Notes: a model not told the origin generated them from the letters alone. Numbered from the stretch's first letter, positions 34,931 to 44,804 are shown. The stretch is DNA of 64,000 bases from CAVTSA01 sp963737225 (GCA_963737225.1 CAVTSA010000003.1:1-64000), one strand, 5' to 3'. Translations and numbers: made by a program.

Positions 34931-35152
34931 CTCGCGGCCAGTATCACCTACGCCGCTTCCCGGTGAACAGGGACCGCGTTCCCGATCGCCCCGGGAATCG
35001 TCCTGATCCGGGGCAAGTCCGGATCCTGAGCAGATTTCAGATCGCTACCTCATGACGACGGGAAAGGCCCGTGGCCATCCTGCTGGTCAGCAGCCGACCC
35101 GATAAAGACAGGGAACGGCCAGGTCCAAGCGGATTCCGGAGGTTACGAAGTG

Positions 35153-35884
35153 ATGCAGCCCAGACATCTCGGTCCCGATACGCGGCGGCTCGAACGCCTG
35201 GGGGCGGCGGCGCTCCTGGTGGCGGGCCCGGGCTCGATCGCGGTGCTTCGCGCGATCCTGCCTTACCACACGACGGATTCGACCGCAACCGCCCTCGAAA
35301 AGGTTGCAGCTCACCAGGGTGCGGAGTCGGCAGTTCTCTGGTTGACCGTCGTCGGGCTGCTCGCCCTGGTTCCCAGTGTCCTCATCGTCGGTCGCCTCGC
35401 GAGGCCGGGCGCGCCGCTGCTCTCCCTGCTCGGACTGATCTTTGCGGTTCCCGGCATGGTGGCGCTGTTCTACGCGAATTCCGACGACCTCTATCTGCTG
35501 GGGTCGGTTGGCCTCGACCCCAAGCTGGTGTCGCAGGTCATTGACGGGGCGAGCTCGCTTCCAGTCAATGGCGCCGTCACCGTCATCTTCCTGACAGGCC
35601 ATGTCGTAGGCTTGATCCTCCTGGGCTTCGCGCTCTGGCGCTCGGGCGTCGTACCCGCATGGGCGGCGTTCCTGGTCGTGGCTTCTCAACCGTTCCACAT
35701 TCTCTTCACGCTGTTCCTGCCGGTGCAGGTTCTTGACGGCGCCGCGTGGGGTTTGGCCACGCTGGGCTTCGCGGTTTGCGCTGTGAAGGTGTTGCGCATG
35801 CCGGACGATGCCTGGGCGCCGCGACCCATCGCTCCCGTCCCCACTGGCTCTACGACGCCGGCTCGCCAAGCGGCGGATGTTTGA
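35153..35884 (+). CDS. Integral membrane protein, unknown function
   Basis: A 243-residue protein with about six predicted membrane helices, including AALLVAGPGSIAVLRAIL, VLWLTVVGLLALVPSVLIVG, LLSLLGLIFAVPGMVALFY and VTVIFLTGHVVGLILLGFAL, and a short Pro/Thr-rich tail. The layout recalls the DUF4386-type or similar small membrane families, but I cannot assign one safely. The ATG follows GGAGG at about 10 bases. It is divergent from the NarL-type kinase gene, with about 220 bases between the starts, so regulation by that pair is possible but untested. Confidence 0.75.
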   Translation: MQPRHLGPDTRRLERLGAAALLVAGPGSIAVLRAILPYHTTDSTATALEKVAAHQGAESAVLWLTVVGLLALVPSVLIVGRLARPGAPLLSLLGLIFAVPGMVALFYANSDDLYLLGSVGLDPKLVSQVIDGASSLPVNGAVTVIFLTGHVVGLILLGFALWRSGVVPAWAAFLVVASQPFHILFTLFLPVQVLDGAAWGLATLGFAVCAVKVLRMPDDAWAPRPIAPVPTGSTTPARQAADV

Positions 35885-36337
35885 GCCCGCTCTGTCTGAT
35901 CAGGCGGCCGCGCGACACGGGCGCGTCGGTGCTGCTGGACCTACCGCTGCATGACCGATTCTTCCCGGGAGGACTTCCCAGGCCCTGGTGGGGCGATCCC
36001 CTACCCCCTGGGAAGGCCCCACCGCTAGCCTCGAACCACTACCGTGAATGGAACGCTCGCGGAGGGTCCGCAGTCCCGGAGCACTCACGGAGAAGGTTTA
36101 CGTGGTCCGTGGCCCTTGGCTTCTCACATCTATCTTCGCGTGGATAGCCCGGTTCGCGGTTCGCCCGCGCCTGTCCTGGAAATGAGGTCGCGGAACCAAG
36201 GTATCCGCCCTAAGGAGGATGGGAGCCTTCAAAAGACCCTTCCTGAGGTGGATGCGGGTGAAGCCGTTGGTTCCTAGCATTCTCATCGTCGGCTGCAGGT
36301 GACGCGGCGATTCTCTGTGCAATCCGAAGGAGTCATT
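35885..36337. other. Intergenic region, no clear gene
   Basis: About 450 bases. A Shine-Dalgarno-like AAGGAGG near 36213 is followed by a very short frame (MRVKPLVPSILIVGCR), which ends after 16 codons and is not called. No RNA gene is seen. Confidence 0.35.
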
Positions 36338-36634
36338 GTGACGATGACGTCGGTTCTTCTGATCGTCCTGTCCGCGGTGATCGGTTTCGGCCTCTTCGCA
36401 TCCAGCATCAGGAGCTCGCGACACCGCCGACGGAGAACCGCGCGCCGAAGCGATGGCATTGGCCGGTCCGAGATGACCCCCGGCCCTTTCTCCGGAACGG
36501 ACTATCCCGTGACTGACGCAGGTGACGAATCGTGCCGCCCTGGCGGAGACAGCGGAGCCTTCGGCGGGAGCGACTGCAACACCACCTTTGACGCGGGCGG
36601 ATTCAGTGGCAGCGACGACGGCGGCTCCAACTGA
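36338..36634 (+). CDS. Small single-span membrane protein with Gly/Ser/Asp tail
   Basis: A 98-residue protein. The first 25 residues (TSVLLIVLSAVIGFGLFASS) form a hydrophobic signal-anchor; a basic stop-transfer cluster (RHRRRRTARR) follows, and then a tail rich in Gly, Ser and Asp with repeated GxFSG/GGFSGSD-like phrases and two Cys. The GTG start at 36338 has AAGGAG about six bases upstream. No function is recognisable. It precedes a predicted lipoprotein peptidase on the same strand by about 110 bases and could be co-expressed with it. Confidence 0.65.
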   Translation: MTMTSVLLIVLSAVIGFGLFASSIRSSRHRRRRTARRSDGIGRSEMTPGPFSGTDYPVTDAGDESCRPGGDSGAFGGSDCNTTFDAGGFSGSDDGGSN

Positions 36635-36745
36635 TAGATCACGACCAGGGTGCAGCATATCGGCGCTCCTGCTCGGCATCAAACGGGCGCTGATCACCTC
36701 GGCAATGCATACAGCAAGTCCGACACGACATCGCGGAGAGTTGTC

Positions 36746-38599
36746 ATGAAACGTCCACACGACTGGACCATCCTCCTGGTGGTCCTCGTCACAACGGCCT
36801 TCGTCACAGCCTGTGGAGGGGCACCGGGCGCGGCTCGGCCTCCGACCGAGGGGTGGGCTCCTGAATTCGGGCCCAATTCGGCGTGGGGGACGGTCACCGT
36901 CCCCGGCGGCAACGGTCGGTTGAGCCTCATGCACGCCCTCCAGGCCTTCATGCTGGCAATCGGCCCACTTCCGGGGGTTGCGCGCCCGGGCGGGGCGAAG
37001 GCGCCGATCTTCTCCGCCGACTTCGCCGTCGACTCAGTGCTTGCAGACTTCTCCCAGCTTTCCGCAAGCCAACAGAGCGCCGCCCTCCGCGACCTCGGTT
37101 CGAGCAAGCGGAATTCGGCTCTGGAGCTGCCGCAGCCCTCGCCCGAGCCGACTCCGGCGACCCAGCCGGTGATCACGTGCCCGACCAGCGACTCCTCGGA
37201 CGCCGGGCCTTATCGAAAGGAGGTCGCCGGCCTCACATCATCAATCACCGCCCACTTCGGTCCGGCCTTCGATATCCCGACCACCATCGCTGTAAACGAG
37301 GTCGCCGGTTCGAGCGGCGCCAGCGCCCTCGCGTACACGGAGCCATGTTCGGTGACGCCCGAGGGGGCGGTCACCCGATGCGCAATCCACCTGGAGCCCG
37401 CGTTCTTCAGTCGCGTGTCGCAGGGCAAACTGACCGCCGACGACCAGCGTGCGGTGTTGGCGCACGAGCTCACCCACTGCTACCTGTATCAGATTCTCGG
37501 AATCGCCTACCAGTCGACGCCAGGTTGGTACCTGGAGGGAGTGCCCGAGTGGGTGATGGCGACGCTGGTTCCCGATGACGTCGTGGGCTATGCGTGGCGC
37601 CGCTACCTCGCGACACCCGAGCTGGATCTACCGTCGCGGGCGTATACCGGGGTGGGCTTTTGGGCGCACCTGCAGGAGTCGGGCACCGACGTATTCAGCC
37701 AGATTCTGCCGATTGGTCGAGCGCTGATCAGCGGAGGTGACAGCACCCTGGCGGGCTGGAATGCCGCCAACCCGTCGCTGGAGTTCCTCAACACCTGGGG
37801 TCCCGGGTACGCCGGTGGACGCTACCCGGGCAGAGCATGGCTCACGACCGGCACCAGCCTGCCGCCCTACCAGGCGTCCTTTGATGTAATCGGGATTCCC
37901 GGCGGCGGAACGCTCGACGTGGACGTCAACGCGTTTGCGGCGGGCTTCGAGGAGCTCGACGTCACCGCCGACGTGGTCCAGCTCTCTATCGGAGTCAACA
38001 CCTACGGCATGGTTTCCCTCGGCGGGGGTGCTTCCTCCACGCTGGCGCCTGGTGCCACCGTCGACCTCTGCGCCAAGGCAGGGGGGTGTGCCTGCCCTTC
38101 AGCGGACACGGACGCCACCAGTGACCTGCCCGCGATGGCACCCCGCCGGGAGTACCTCGGGATCACCGGAGGCAGCAGCGCCGGTAGCGCCACCGTCGCC
38201 GGACAGAGCCTGGCCACGTTCTGCGCCAAGCCCTGCATCGTCGGGACGTGGTCGCTCACTGGCGCCACCGTCAACGGACAGGCGTCTTCACACGTGCCCA
38301 TCGGTCTGCTCTTCTCGGTGGGCGCGGAAACGCCGCAGATGACGTTCCCGTTCACGCTCGACGCGTCGGCTACGGGAGGAGTGGTGTCGGGGACCGCCGG
38401 CGGCACCTTGACCTTAGGCGCCGGCACCATGACCGGCACTGTCACGGACAGCACGCTGGCGGTCAACGTCGACGGGTTTTCCGTCCCGGTGAGCGACGTT
38501 GGCGGTCTTGGGGGGACGGAGTCCTACGTCTGCACGGCGCAAGCGTTGACGCTGACCCCGCCAGACGCCACGGCGATGTACGCGAGGGGGTCCGGCTGA
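36746..38599 (+). CDS. Lipoprotein with peptidase-like HExxH motif
   Basis: A 617-residue lipoprotein. The signal VVLVTTAFVTACGG carries a lipobox with Cys near residue 26. Near residue 245 a HELTH (HExxH) motif within VLAHELTHCYLYQIL is followed by GWYLEGVPEWVMA, where the Glu of EGVPEW would be the third zinc ligand, as in MA-type gluzincin peptidases. The C-terminal third is beta-rich with small-residue repeats, probably a substrate- or wall-interacting region. The ATG at 36746 begins just before a basic n-region. The target is unknown. Confidence 0.8.
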   Translation: MKRPHDWTILLVVLVTTAFVTACGGAPGAARPPTEGWAPEFGPNSAWGTVTVPGGNGRLSLMHALQAFMLAIGPLPGVARPGGAKAPIFSADFAVDSVLADFSQLSASQQSAALRDLGSSKRNSALELPQPSPEPTPATQPVITCPTSDSSDAGPYRKEVAGLTSSITAHFGPAFDIPTTIAVNEVAGSSGASALAYTEPCSVTPEGAVTRCAIHLEPAFFSRVSQGKLTADDQRAVLAHELTHCYLYQILGIAYQSTPGWYLEGVPEWVMATLVPDDVVGYAWRRYLATPELDLPSRAYTGVGFWAHLQESGTDVFSQILPIGRALISGGDSTLAGWNAANPSLEFLNTWGPGYAGGRYPGRAWLTTGTSLPPYQASFDVIGIPGGGTLDVDVNAFAAGFEELDVTADVVQLSIGVNTYGMVSLGGGASSTLAPGATVDLCAKAGGCACPSADTDATSDLPAMAPRREYLGITGGSSAGSATVAGQSLATFCAKPCIVGTWSLTGATVNGQASSHVPIGLLFSVGAETPQMTFPFTLDASATGGVVSGTAGGTLTLGAGTMTGTVTDSTLAVNVDGFSVPVSDVGGLGGTESYVCTAQALTLTPPDATAMYARGSG

Positions 38600-38685
38600 A
38601 CTGGCTGGAACGAGATCGGCAAGACGATGCCATTCATTTCATTGAACAGCGTCACGTTCCGGCAGCCTTTGTGGAGTAATGCGCC

Positions 38686-39666
38686 GTGTCTGAATTCAAT
38701 CCTCTGCTGCTGACGGCTTTCGTCTCCAAGGACGCTGCCCGTCAGGCTTTGACCTCATCGACCAATGACTGGGGCGCCTGGCCATCCGGCACTCACGGAA
38801 CGGTCCCCGGAGTATCAGGTTCCGACTTGGGATCACTCGCCCTGGCCTACTGCAACGAGCAGTTCTGGTTCGTATATGCAATGAGTGACGATGGTCCTGG
38901 CAACGTCGCCACCAAGATCTTCATGGCTTCGACAGCCAATGGTAAGCATTGGACTGTCCCGACCCAGCCCATCGCGAATGTGGTCGGGGATGCCGGGCCG
39001 GCGGTCGCTTCGATCGACGGCGCCCTGTTCGTGGTCTGGAAGAGTTTCGGCATCAGCTATGCGGGGATGGCACCCCAGGGCGCACCGGAGTTCCAGCTCG
39101 GGTCAGAGCAGTGGCCCATCAATCTGCCCGACGAGGGGCCCGGAGAATACGGGGGCGGGATGTCCGCAGTGGGATGCCAGGGCCAGCACATCGTGGGCTA
39201 CGTGGCCGGCGGCGCGGCGTACGTTGCCGCCGGCCCGCCCGGCGCCACGTCCTGGGGGGTTCCGCGGAGCCTTGGCGTTGCGACGTCGGCGCCTCCCGCC
39301 CTGGCGACGGACGGCGAGACTCTTTGGGCAGCGGTGCTTGATCAGAGCGCGGTCACTGCCGGAGGTCCCGCACCCGTCGTCGTGCTGGCTTCGGGGCCGG
39401 ACGCGAAGGGATGGGAGAGGGTATCAGCATCCCCTCAGGTCAGCACCACGACCGGCCCCGCGCTCGCGGTCTTCACGGGCCTCCTCTGCCTCGTGCATGT
39501 CGACCCGAACCTGGACGAGCTCTTCATCACCATTTCCGGCACCGGTCGCGCCTCGTGGTCCGATTCCTTCCCTATCAACCAGACCACCACGGCGATGCCT
39601 GCCCTCTGCGCGGGCTGGTCCGACATCTATCCCGTGCACGGCCCGGTGCGGCCCGGTCGCCCGTGA
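38686..39666 (+). CDS. Beta-propeller-like protein, possibly sialidase-related fold
   Basis: A 326-residue protein without a signal peptide. It has about five repeats of the type GPAVASIDGALFVVWKS, PALATDGETLWAAVLD and GPALAVFTGLLCLVHVD, spaced roughly 50-60 residues apart. This spacing is typical of a beta-propeller with Asp-box-like turns. No catalytic residues are clear, so a binding or structural role is possible. It starts with GTG 86 bases after the lipoprotein peptidase gene, and may be its partner. Confidence 0.65.
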   Translation: MSEFNPLLLTAFVSKDAARQALTSSTNDWGAWPSGTHGTVPGVSGSDLGSLALAYCNEQFWFVYAMSDDGPGNVATKIFMASTANGKHWTVPTQPIANVVGDAGPAVASIDGALFVVWKSFGISYAGMAPQGAPEFQLGSEQWPINLPDEGPGEYGGGMSAVGCQGQHIVGYVAGGAAYVAAGPPGATSWGVPRSLGVATSAPPALATDGETLWAAVLDQSAVTAGGPAPVVVLASGPDAKGWERVSASPQVSTTTGPALAVFTGLLCLVHVDPNLDELFITISGTGRASWSDSFPINQTTTAMPALCAGWSDIYPVHGPVRPGRP

Positions 39667-39902
39667 GTGAACCCAGTCGGCCGGTTCGCCCGGTCCGTCT
39701 TGGCAGGTCCCTCCACCGGGGCAGGCGTTCCTGCCCGTGGTGTACGGTCGTTGTAGACAGGCCTGCACGGTGGACGGATGGGGCGAAGTCAAGGGCGTGG
39801 CGGTAGCGAGCCGCGGTCGCTGTTCAAGGTCTCTGAACCGCTCCGGCAGAGTGCCCTTGGCCGGGAGCTACGGAGTCAGCTCATGACACATGGAGGGATT
39901 GG

Positions 39903-40901
39903 GTGAGTCGTGTTCGAATCGGCATCATCGGTTGCGGTAGGATGGCGCGGCTGCACGGCCGTCGCTTCCGACAGGAGGTGCAGGACGCCGAGATCGTAGG
40001 TCTGGCGGACCCCAACCCCGACAACATGGCTCGCTTCGTCCGGGACGTCTTTCCTGAGGGCCGGGTGCCCCCAACCTTCTCCGATCACCGCGACTTGCTT
40101 CGGGACGTGGAGATGGACGGAGTGGTGATCGTGACACCCCACGCCCACCACTTCGCACAGGCGGTTGATGCCGTGCGGGCCGGGTGTCATGTGTTGATCG
40201 AAAAGCCGATGGTGATTACTACCGAGGACGCGCTGGCGCTGATCCGAGAAGCTGAGCGCCACCAGAGGATCGTCTCCGTTGCGTTCCCCGGCCCCTTCAG
40301 CGAGGAGTTCCAGTACGTCCGGGGCCTCGTGTCGCGAGGTGGATTGGGTGAGGTTCAGTTGGTGACCGGTGTCTGCACACAGGACTGGCTGGGTCATGTG
40401 AGGCAGACATGGCGCACCGACCTCGAGCTGTCCGGCGGGGGGAACCTGTACGACAGCGGCGCCCACATGTTTAACGGAATGCTGTTCCTGACCGGGTTGT
40501 CGGTTCGCGAGGTGTATGCCTGCATCGATAACAAGGACCAGGAGGTGGACGTCGTCGCAAGCGTCACGATCCGCTTCGACAACGGAGCTCTGGGCACCGC
40601 TGCGGTCACCGGCAACGCCACTGTGATGGAGCAGGGGATCTATATCCAGGGCACGCTCGGCTCGGTAAAGTGCAGCATTTACGGTGGCAGCATGGAGATC
40701 TGGCTGGGCCGGGAGAAGGTCAAGTATCCTGCTGTGCCGGCCACCACGACGCCACAGCAGAATTTCGCCGACTGCATCCGCGGTGTTGCCAAGACACCGT
40801 CCCCGCCACACCTCGGCCTCCGCCAAGCCCGGTTGATGGATGCCATCTACGCGTCAGCCCGTGATCGTCGCGCAGTCGAGGTTCTTGCCGACGGAGACTG
40901 A
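39903..40901 (+). CDS. Gfo/Idh/MocA-family NAD(P)-dependent oxidoreductase
   Basis: A 332-residue dehydrogenase. The N-terminal Rossmann fold has IGIIGCGRMARLHG, the VVIVTPHAHH motif and GCHVLIEKPMVITTEDALAL, whose EKP Lys is the usual catalytic residue of this family. The C-terminal half has the conserved GGGNLYDSGAHMFNGMLFL motif and a beta-sheet domain. Such enzymes oxidise sugar or inositol hydroxyls. The GTG follows GGAGGG by about seven bases. No sugar operon surrounds it, though an L-rhamnose mutarotase is encoded 1.2 kb away on the other strand. Confidence 0.88.
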   Translation: MSRVRIGIIGCGRMARLHGRRFRQEVQDAEIVGLADPNPDNMARFVRDVFPEGRVPPTFSDHRDLLRDVEMDGVVIVTPHAHHFAQAVDAVRAGCHVLIEKPMVITTEDALALIREAERHQRIVSVAFPGPFSEEFQYVRGLVSRGGLGEVQLVTGVCTQDWLGHVRQTWRTDLELSGGGNLYDSGAHMFNGMLFLTGLSVREVYACIDNKDQEVDVVASVTIRFDNGALGTAAVTGNATVMEQGIYIQGTLGSVKCSIYGGSMEIWLGREKVKYPAVPATTTPQQNFADCIRGVAKTPSPPHLGLRQARLMDAIYASARDRRAVEVLADGD

Positions 40902-41137
40902 TCTCGCCTCACCGATATCGCAGACAGCATTTGCGGCCGACGCGCCATCGCCTGGATCGCGGGCTCGCCGCCGAGCGCGCGGCGTCGAGGAATTCGCTTC
41001 GTCCGCCGCGGATTCCCGGATTTGTCTAGCGGTGCCGCCGCATGGTCAGGGAACCCGTGTGGGTCCGAGGTAGCACTGATCTGTGCGCCTCATCGGGACG
41101 GGGCCCGTTCCGCAAGTATTGAAGGAGGTACCACACC

Positions 41138-41680
41138 ATGAGCGATAAAGGCCCACTCGCCGCGGTGGTGGCCGCATTCACCACGGAGGAAGGAGCCTCC
41201 GCCGCCCTCAGGGACCTGAAGAGTGTCGACCGTGACACGCTCCACGTCGACGAGGCGGCGGTCATCGTCCGAGATGGTGACGGGAAGCTGAAGATCGAGG
41301 AGTCCCACCACGTAGCCAAAGGCGCCGTCCTCGGCGGTATCGCAGGTGGCGTCGTCGGCGTCATTGCGGGCCCGGTTGGCTGGCTGGCGCTGGGTGGCGT
41401 CGGGGTCGGAGCGCTGGCGCAGCGGCTTCGAGATTCCGGGTTTCCCGACCAACGCCTTCGAGAGATCGGTGAGGGTCTGAAGCCAGGTACCTCAACCCTG
41501 GTCGCGGTCGTCGAGCTGCGATGGGTCGCCGAAGCGGAGAAGGAGCTGCGAGCGAAGGCCGCCGACGTCGTTACCGAGGCGGTGGGCGACGAGGTGGCCG
41601 CCCAGCTGGACGAGTCCACAACGGGCGCCGGGTGGTCCGCAGCGACGAGCACGACCCCCGTGCCTCCGCCCCTCATCTGA
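41138..41680 (+). CDS. DUF1269-type membrane-associated protein
   Basis: A 180-residue protein of the DUF1269 type. The N-terminus (AAVVAAFTTEEGASAALRDL) is a ferredoxin-like domain. A glycine-rich hydrophobic stretch in the middle (GAVLGGIAGGVVGVIAGPVG) is the hallmark of the family, and an Ala/Glu-rich helix and unstructured tail follow. Members are often induced by stress, but function is unknown. The ATG follows AAGGAGG about eight bases upstream. It stands alone. Confidence 0.82.
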   Translation: MSDKGPLAAVVAAFTTEEGASAALRDLKSVDRDTLHVDEAAVIVRDGDGKLKIEESHHVAKGAVLGGIAGGVVGVIAGPVGWLALGGVGVGALAQRLRDSGFPDQRLREIGEGLKPGTSTLVAVVELRWVAEAEKELRAKAADVVTEAVGDEVAAQLDESTTGAGWSAATSTTPVPPPLI

Positions 41681-42105
41681 GGAGCAATCGCTCCGGAGAT
41701 CCCCGAACCGGACTGCTGGCCGGTAGCCAACGGCAAACGCCCACACGCTGGCGCGAACCCACGGGGCCAACGCGCCGGCGTGCGCACCGGTAAAAGCGCT
41801 CCGGCGGTAGTGGGCCCCAGCAAACCTTCTGAGGGTCGTGCGACCGCTCGGTCATGGTTGCATCCGCGCGGGCGGGGCGGGTGGCGCTGAACCCGACGCC
41901 GCGCATGGTTGCGATCCGCGAGTGGTGGGAGCGCCCAGACCCCTTTCTCTCGGTTCAACTGGGGCTCCCTCGACCTGAGCGAGCCGTTCTGGCCGGCTGG
42001 GCCCCCAGATGTGACCGAGAGATCGGGAAGACCGTGCGCTCGGGGATGGTCGGGACGGTGAGGGGCACCGACCGATTGATCCCCAAAGGCGGCGCCCCGA
42101 GTCAG
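41681..42105. other. Intergenic region, nothing recognised
   Basis: About 425 bases between convergent genes. Long open frames are due to high G+C; none resembles a protein. Confidence 0.35.
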
Positions 42106-42444
42106 CTATGCAGGCCCAAGCTCGTAGACCAGCTCCATGGGCCGCCACCACTGGCCGGGGGCCGATCCAGGCAGTTGCTCCTGCAGGGTCCGCATCAACT
42201 CCTCCCAGCGCGCGTACCCGGGGTCCTCCATCAGTGGTGGGAGGTCCCGGTCGGGGTCGAAGCCCTCCTCGGCCTCGAGGTACATAAAGAGCCGGCGTTC
42301 ACGCAGGAAGATGCGCATCCGCAGGATGCCGGCTCGGCGCAGCGCAGCCTCAACATCGGGCCAGACCTCCCGGTGATGGAATTTGTAGTGGTCGATCGCC
42401 TCGGGATCGTCCCGCAGGCCGAGCGTCAGCGCGAAGAAAGGCAT
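42106..42444 (-). CDS. rhaM: L-rhamnose mutarotase-like protein
   Basis: A 112-residue protein of the RhaM/YiiL family, which interconverts alpha and beta anomers of L-rhamnose. The family pattern is clear: a Tyr and His in YKFHHREVWPDVEAALRRAG, then RIFLRERRLFMYLEAE, and a WWRPMELVYEL ending. The length matches the family (about 104-115). No rhamnose isomerase, kinase or transporter gene is next to it, so it may act on another sugar. The start at 42444 is MPFFALTLGLRDD. Confidence 0.85.
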   Translation of the reverse strand: MPFFALTLGLRDDPEAIDHYKFHHREVWPDVEAALRRAGILRMRIFLRERRLFMYLEAEEGFDPDRDLPPLMEDPGYARWEELMRTLQEQLPGSAPGQWWRPMELVYELGPA

Positions 42445-42671
42445 CTCAGCAGGCCTTCGACACGGGCAGCCGGCCGGTCGCGCCCTTCCTCAACCTGAAC
42501 AGCCACGGGCCACGGTCTTGTACGGCTCCAGACGATCGGCCGTCCAGGTTCGCCCGTCCCTGACCGGTGAGACGTGGGTACACCGGCTCAGTCTAGCCAG
42601 GTACCGGAGCCCCACCTCCGCGACGGCAGCCGTCGTACGCGGTGGGATCGGCGGCCACGGGCGCTTCCTTG

Positions 42672-42838
42672 CGCCCTTTGTCCGGCAGCGGTCCAGCGAC
42701 CGGCGGTGACGGGCGATTCCAGCGTCATCGCGACGGTGCGCCTGCCCACCCGCGGTGACCATCTGCACACCGGACGATTACGTGACCCAGAGCTGCATGC
42801 CGTTTCGGACTGGCTCAGCTCCTGGCTGCTTGCGTGGC
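42672..42838 (+). pseudogene. Diverged fragment of the cpaF-type ATPase gene with an internal deletion
   Basis: Bases 42672-42695 are identical to 44758-44781, just upstream of the intact cpaF-type gene. Bases 42690-42838 are about 90 percent identical to 45425-45570 inside it. The two matched pieces meet at the shared hexamer GGTCCA, so about 640 bases present at the intact locus are missing here. The copy has indels that break the frame. It is a decayed partial duplicate. Confidence 0.8.
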
Positions 42839-43129
42839 CCACACCTGGATCTGGATGCGCAGCGAGCCATATCTTGTGAGCCATCCAGCAAATTAAGGTA
42901 TTGCCGAGCGGGCCTAGGCGAGATGCCTTCGAGCCCCCGCAGCACCTTCGCCCGGTACGACGCCGGCGACCTCCCCGCGTTCGGCAAGGCGATCCGGGCG
43001 GGCCGGCTTCCAAACCCCCGACCCCGGCTCCCAAAACATCCGCCTCCCCTACCGATGACGGATGCGTGGACAGATGGAACACTCGCGGCATATGTCTCAG
43101 CCGCAGGCCATCTCAAGGGAGGAGTATCC

Positions 43130-43717
43130 ATGCATGGCTTCAACGGTTACGCTTTGGGGGCCGGCAACAGTCAACCGGTAGCGCAACCAAGTCCCGTCAG
43201 TAGCCTTGATCCGAATCTGTACGGACAGCTGCCGTCGCCCGCGACGTGGCCGCCCGACGACCCTCTCCCTGGTGGGAACCATCAGGTGCCATCGGCGTAC
43301 GCACCGCGGCCTCCGGGCACTTACGCCGGTGGCCCAGAGCAGCACGGCACGGCGGCGCCGCAAGCGCGGCGGAAGAACGCTGCACTGTCTGTGACCTCAA
43401 TGATCTGCGGGATCGCTGGGGTGGTGCTCGGTGTCGGGGCTCAGGTGCCATTGATGCTCGTGATCGTGGAGTTCAACCAATGGCCCCGTTGGATTATCGG
43501 GACTCTGTCCGTCGCAGGTACTGTCGCGGACGGCGGCACGGTCCTGCTCGGGGTCGTGGGGGTAATCACGGGCGTACTTGCACTCATCCAGATCAGACGA
43601 TCCGGTGGCAGGAAGCGCGGAGGGTGGATGGCGATCACCGGCATAAGCACCGGCGGTGTCGTCTTGAGCCTGGCCGCCTTCATTGTTTTGCTGGCCTGGA
43701 TGATGGGGGGGTCATGA
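43130..43717 (+). CDS. Membrane protein with proline-rich N-terminus (DUF4190-like)
   Basis: A 195-residue protein. The first 85 residues are rich in Pro, Gly, Ser and Tyr and are likely cytoplasmic and disordered. They are followed by three or four hydrophobic segments (SMICGIAGVVLGVGAQVPLM, GGTVLLGVVGVITGVLALIQ, VVLSLAAFIVLLAWMMGG) with a basic loop GGRKRGGW between the last two. This is the DUF4190-like layout common in actinobacteria. The ATG at 43130 has GGGAGGA upstream. Function is unknown. Confidence 0.65.
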   Translation: MHGFNGYALGAGNSQPVAQPSPVSSLDPNLYGQLPSPATWPPDDPLPGGNHQVPSAYAPRPPGTYAGGPEQHGTAAPQARRKNAALSVTSMICGIAGVVLGVGAQVPLMLVIVEFNQWPRWIIGTLSVAGTVADGGTVLLGVVGVITGVLALIQIRRSGGRKRGGWMAITGISTGGVVLSLAAFIVLLAWMMGGS

Positions 43718-43828
43718 GCGCCCAAGAGTCCAACGCGCCGGCTAACCGAACGAGTTTGGAAAAGCCTGGAGACAGACAGTTGACAACCTCCGAGCTCCAC
43801 AGTGCTGACCGTGCAAATCCGCACGGGC

Positions 43829-44443
43829 TCACTGGTTCCTGGCCGGCCCAGCCCGTTCGTACGTGGCGATCACCACGCCGGTGGCCGTCGTGACGCTCTC
43901 CGTAAGCCGAAGCAACATCTGCACTCCCTCTGGGAAGAGCCGCCGTCCCGCGCCGAGCACCAGCGGGTGGACCATCAGCAGGTACTCGTCGATCAGGTCG
44001 GCAGCCGACAACGCCCCGATGAGCTCGCGGCTTCCCATGATCGCTAGAACGCCTTCAGATTGAACCTTGAGGTCGCCTACTGCGCGATCGACCTCACCGT
44101 GCAGCAGAGTCGAATTTGGCCACGGCAGCGGCTCCTGAAGGGTGGTCGACGCGACGTACTTAGGCGCGCTATTGAGCATCGGCCCGAATTCGGGTGAGAT
44201 GGCTTGCGGACTGTTCCAATAGCTCAGCAGTTCCTCGTATGTCCACCGCCCGAAGAGCCATCCCGCCAATCCGCCTCCGGCCACGATGCGCTTCCCCATG
44301 GCCTGCTGAATCTCGTAGCCGCCGCCCGACCAGCTGGCCCAACCACTTTGCCTAAACTCACCTCGGGGATCCTCGTCAGCACGGCCTGGCCCCTGCATCA
44401 CTCCGTCGAGCGTTACGTGATTCATCACGACGATTCGACCCAT
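43829..44443 (-). CDS. Dihydrofolate reductase-like (RibD C-terminal) protein
   Basis: A 204-residue protein of the RibD C-terminal/DHFR-like reductase family. It starts MGRIVVMNHVTLDGVMQGPG, and has LAGWLFGRWTYE, the STTLQEPLPWPNSTLL motif, IMGSRELIGALSAADLIDEY and the typical LMVHPLVLGAGRRLF end. These match the pattern of stand-alone reductases that use NAD(P)H on unknown substrates. It is probably not a true folate enzyme. It converges with the membrane protein gene upstream in coordinate. The start lies at the conserved beginning of the fold. Confidence 0.88.
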   Translation of the reverse strand: MGRIVVMNHVTLDGVMQGPGRADEDPRGEFRQSGWASWSGGGYEIQQAMGKRIVAGGGLAGWLFGRWTYEELLSYWNSPQAISPEFGPMLNSAPKYVASTTLQEPLPWPNSTLLHGEVDRAVGDLKVQSEGVLAIMGSRELIGALSAADLIDEYLLMVHPLVLGAGRRLFPEGVQMLLRLTESVTTATGVVIATYERAGPARNQ

Positions 44444-44804
44444 TTCGCCTCCTGTTCGTTCCCAGCCCGATATCGCGCCGGTGGAATGGTCGAGGGCCCT
44501 ACAGTGATGGGCCTCTCACTCCTCCACGAACCGCTTCCGACGAGATCGACACGGCCTCGCGACGTCAACTCTGGAACTTGCCGTCTTGCGGCTCGTCTGG
44601 AGCCGTGAAGACCGCGTCCATCGCGAGGCTCGTCCTGAACCCCCATGTCGCGCTGGGCGCCGATTTGGAGAAGGAGCCGGGGCGAGTTGTTGTGAGAGTG
44701 CCCCATCGAGGCGGCGTCCTCGGCACCGGTGCGACGCCCGACCAGGGCGGGCGCTTACGCCCTTTGTCCGGCAGCGGTCCATCCGGCTGCGCTAGCCTGC
44801 GTGC
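44444..44804. other. Intergenic region upstream of the secretion locus
   Basis: About 360 bases between divergent genes. The stretch 44758-44781 is repeated in the gene fragment at 42672. It should hold the promoter of the secretion operon, but I cannot point to one. Confidence 0.35.

Noticed and set aside
36248..36301. Short frame with a lipobox-like LIVGC
   Set aside because: It stops directly after the Cys, at 16 codons, so it is not a usable lipoprotein gene; at most a remnant.
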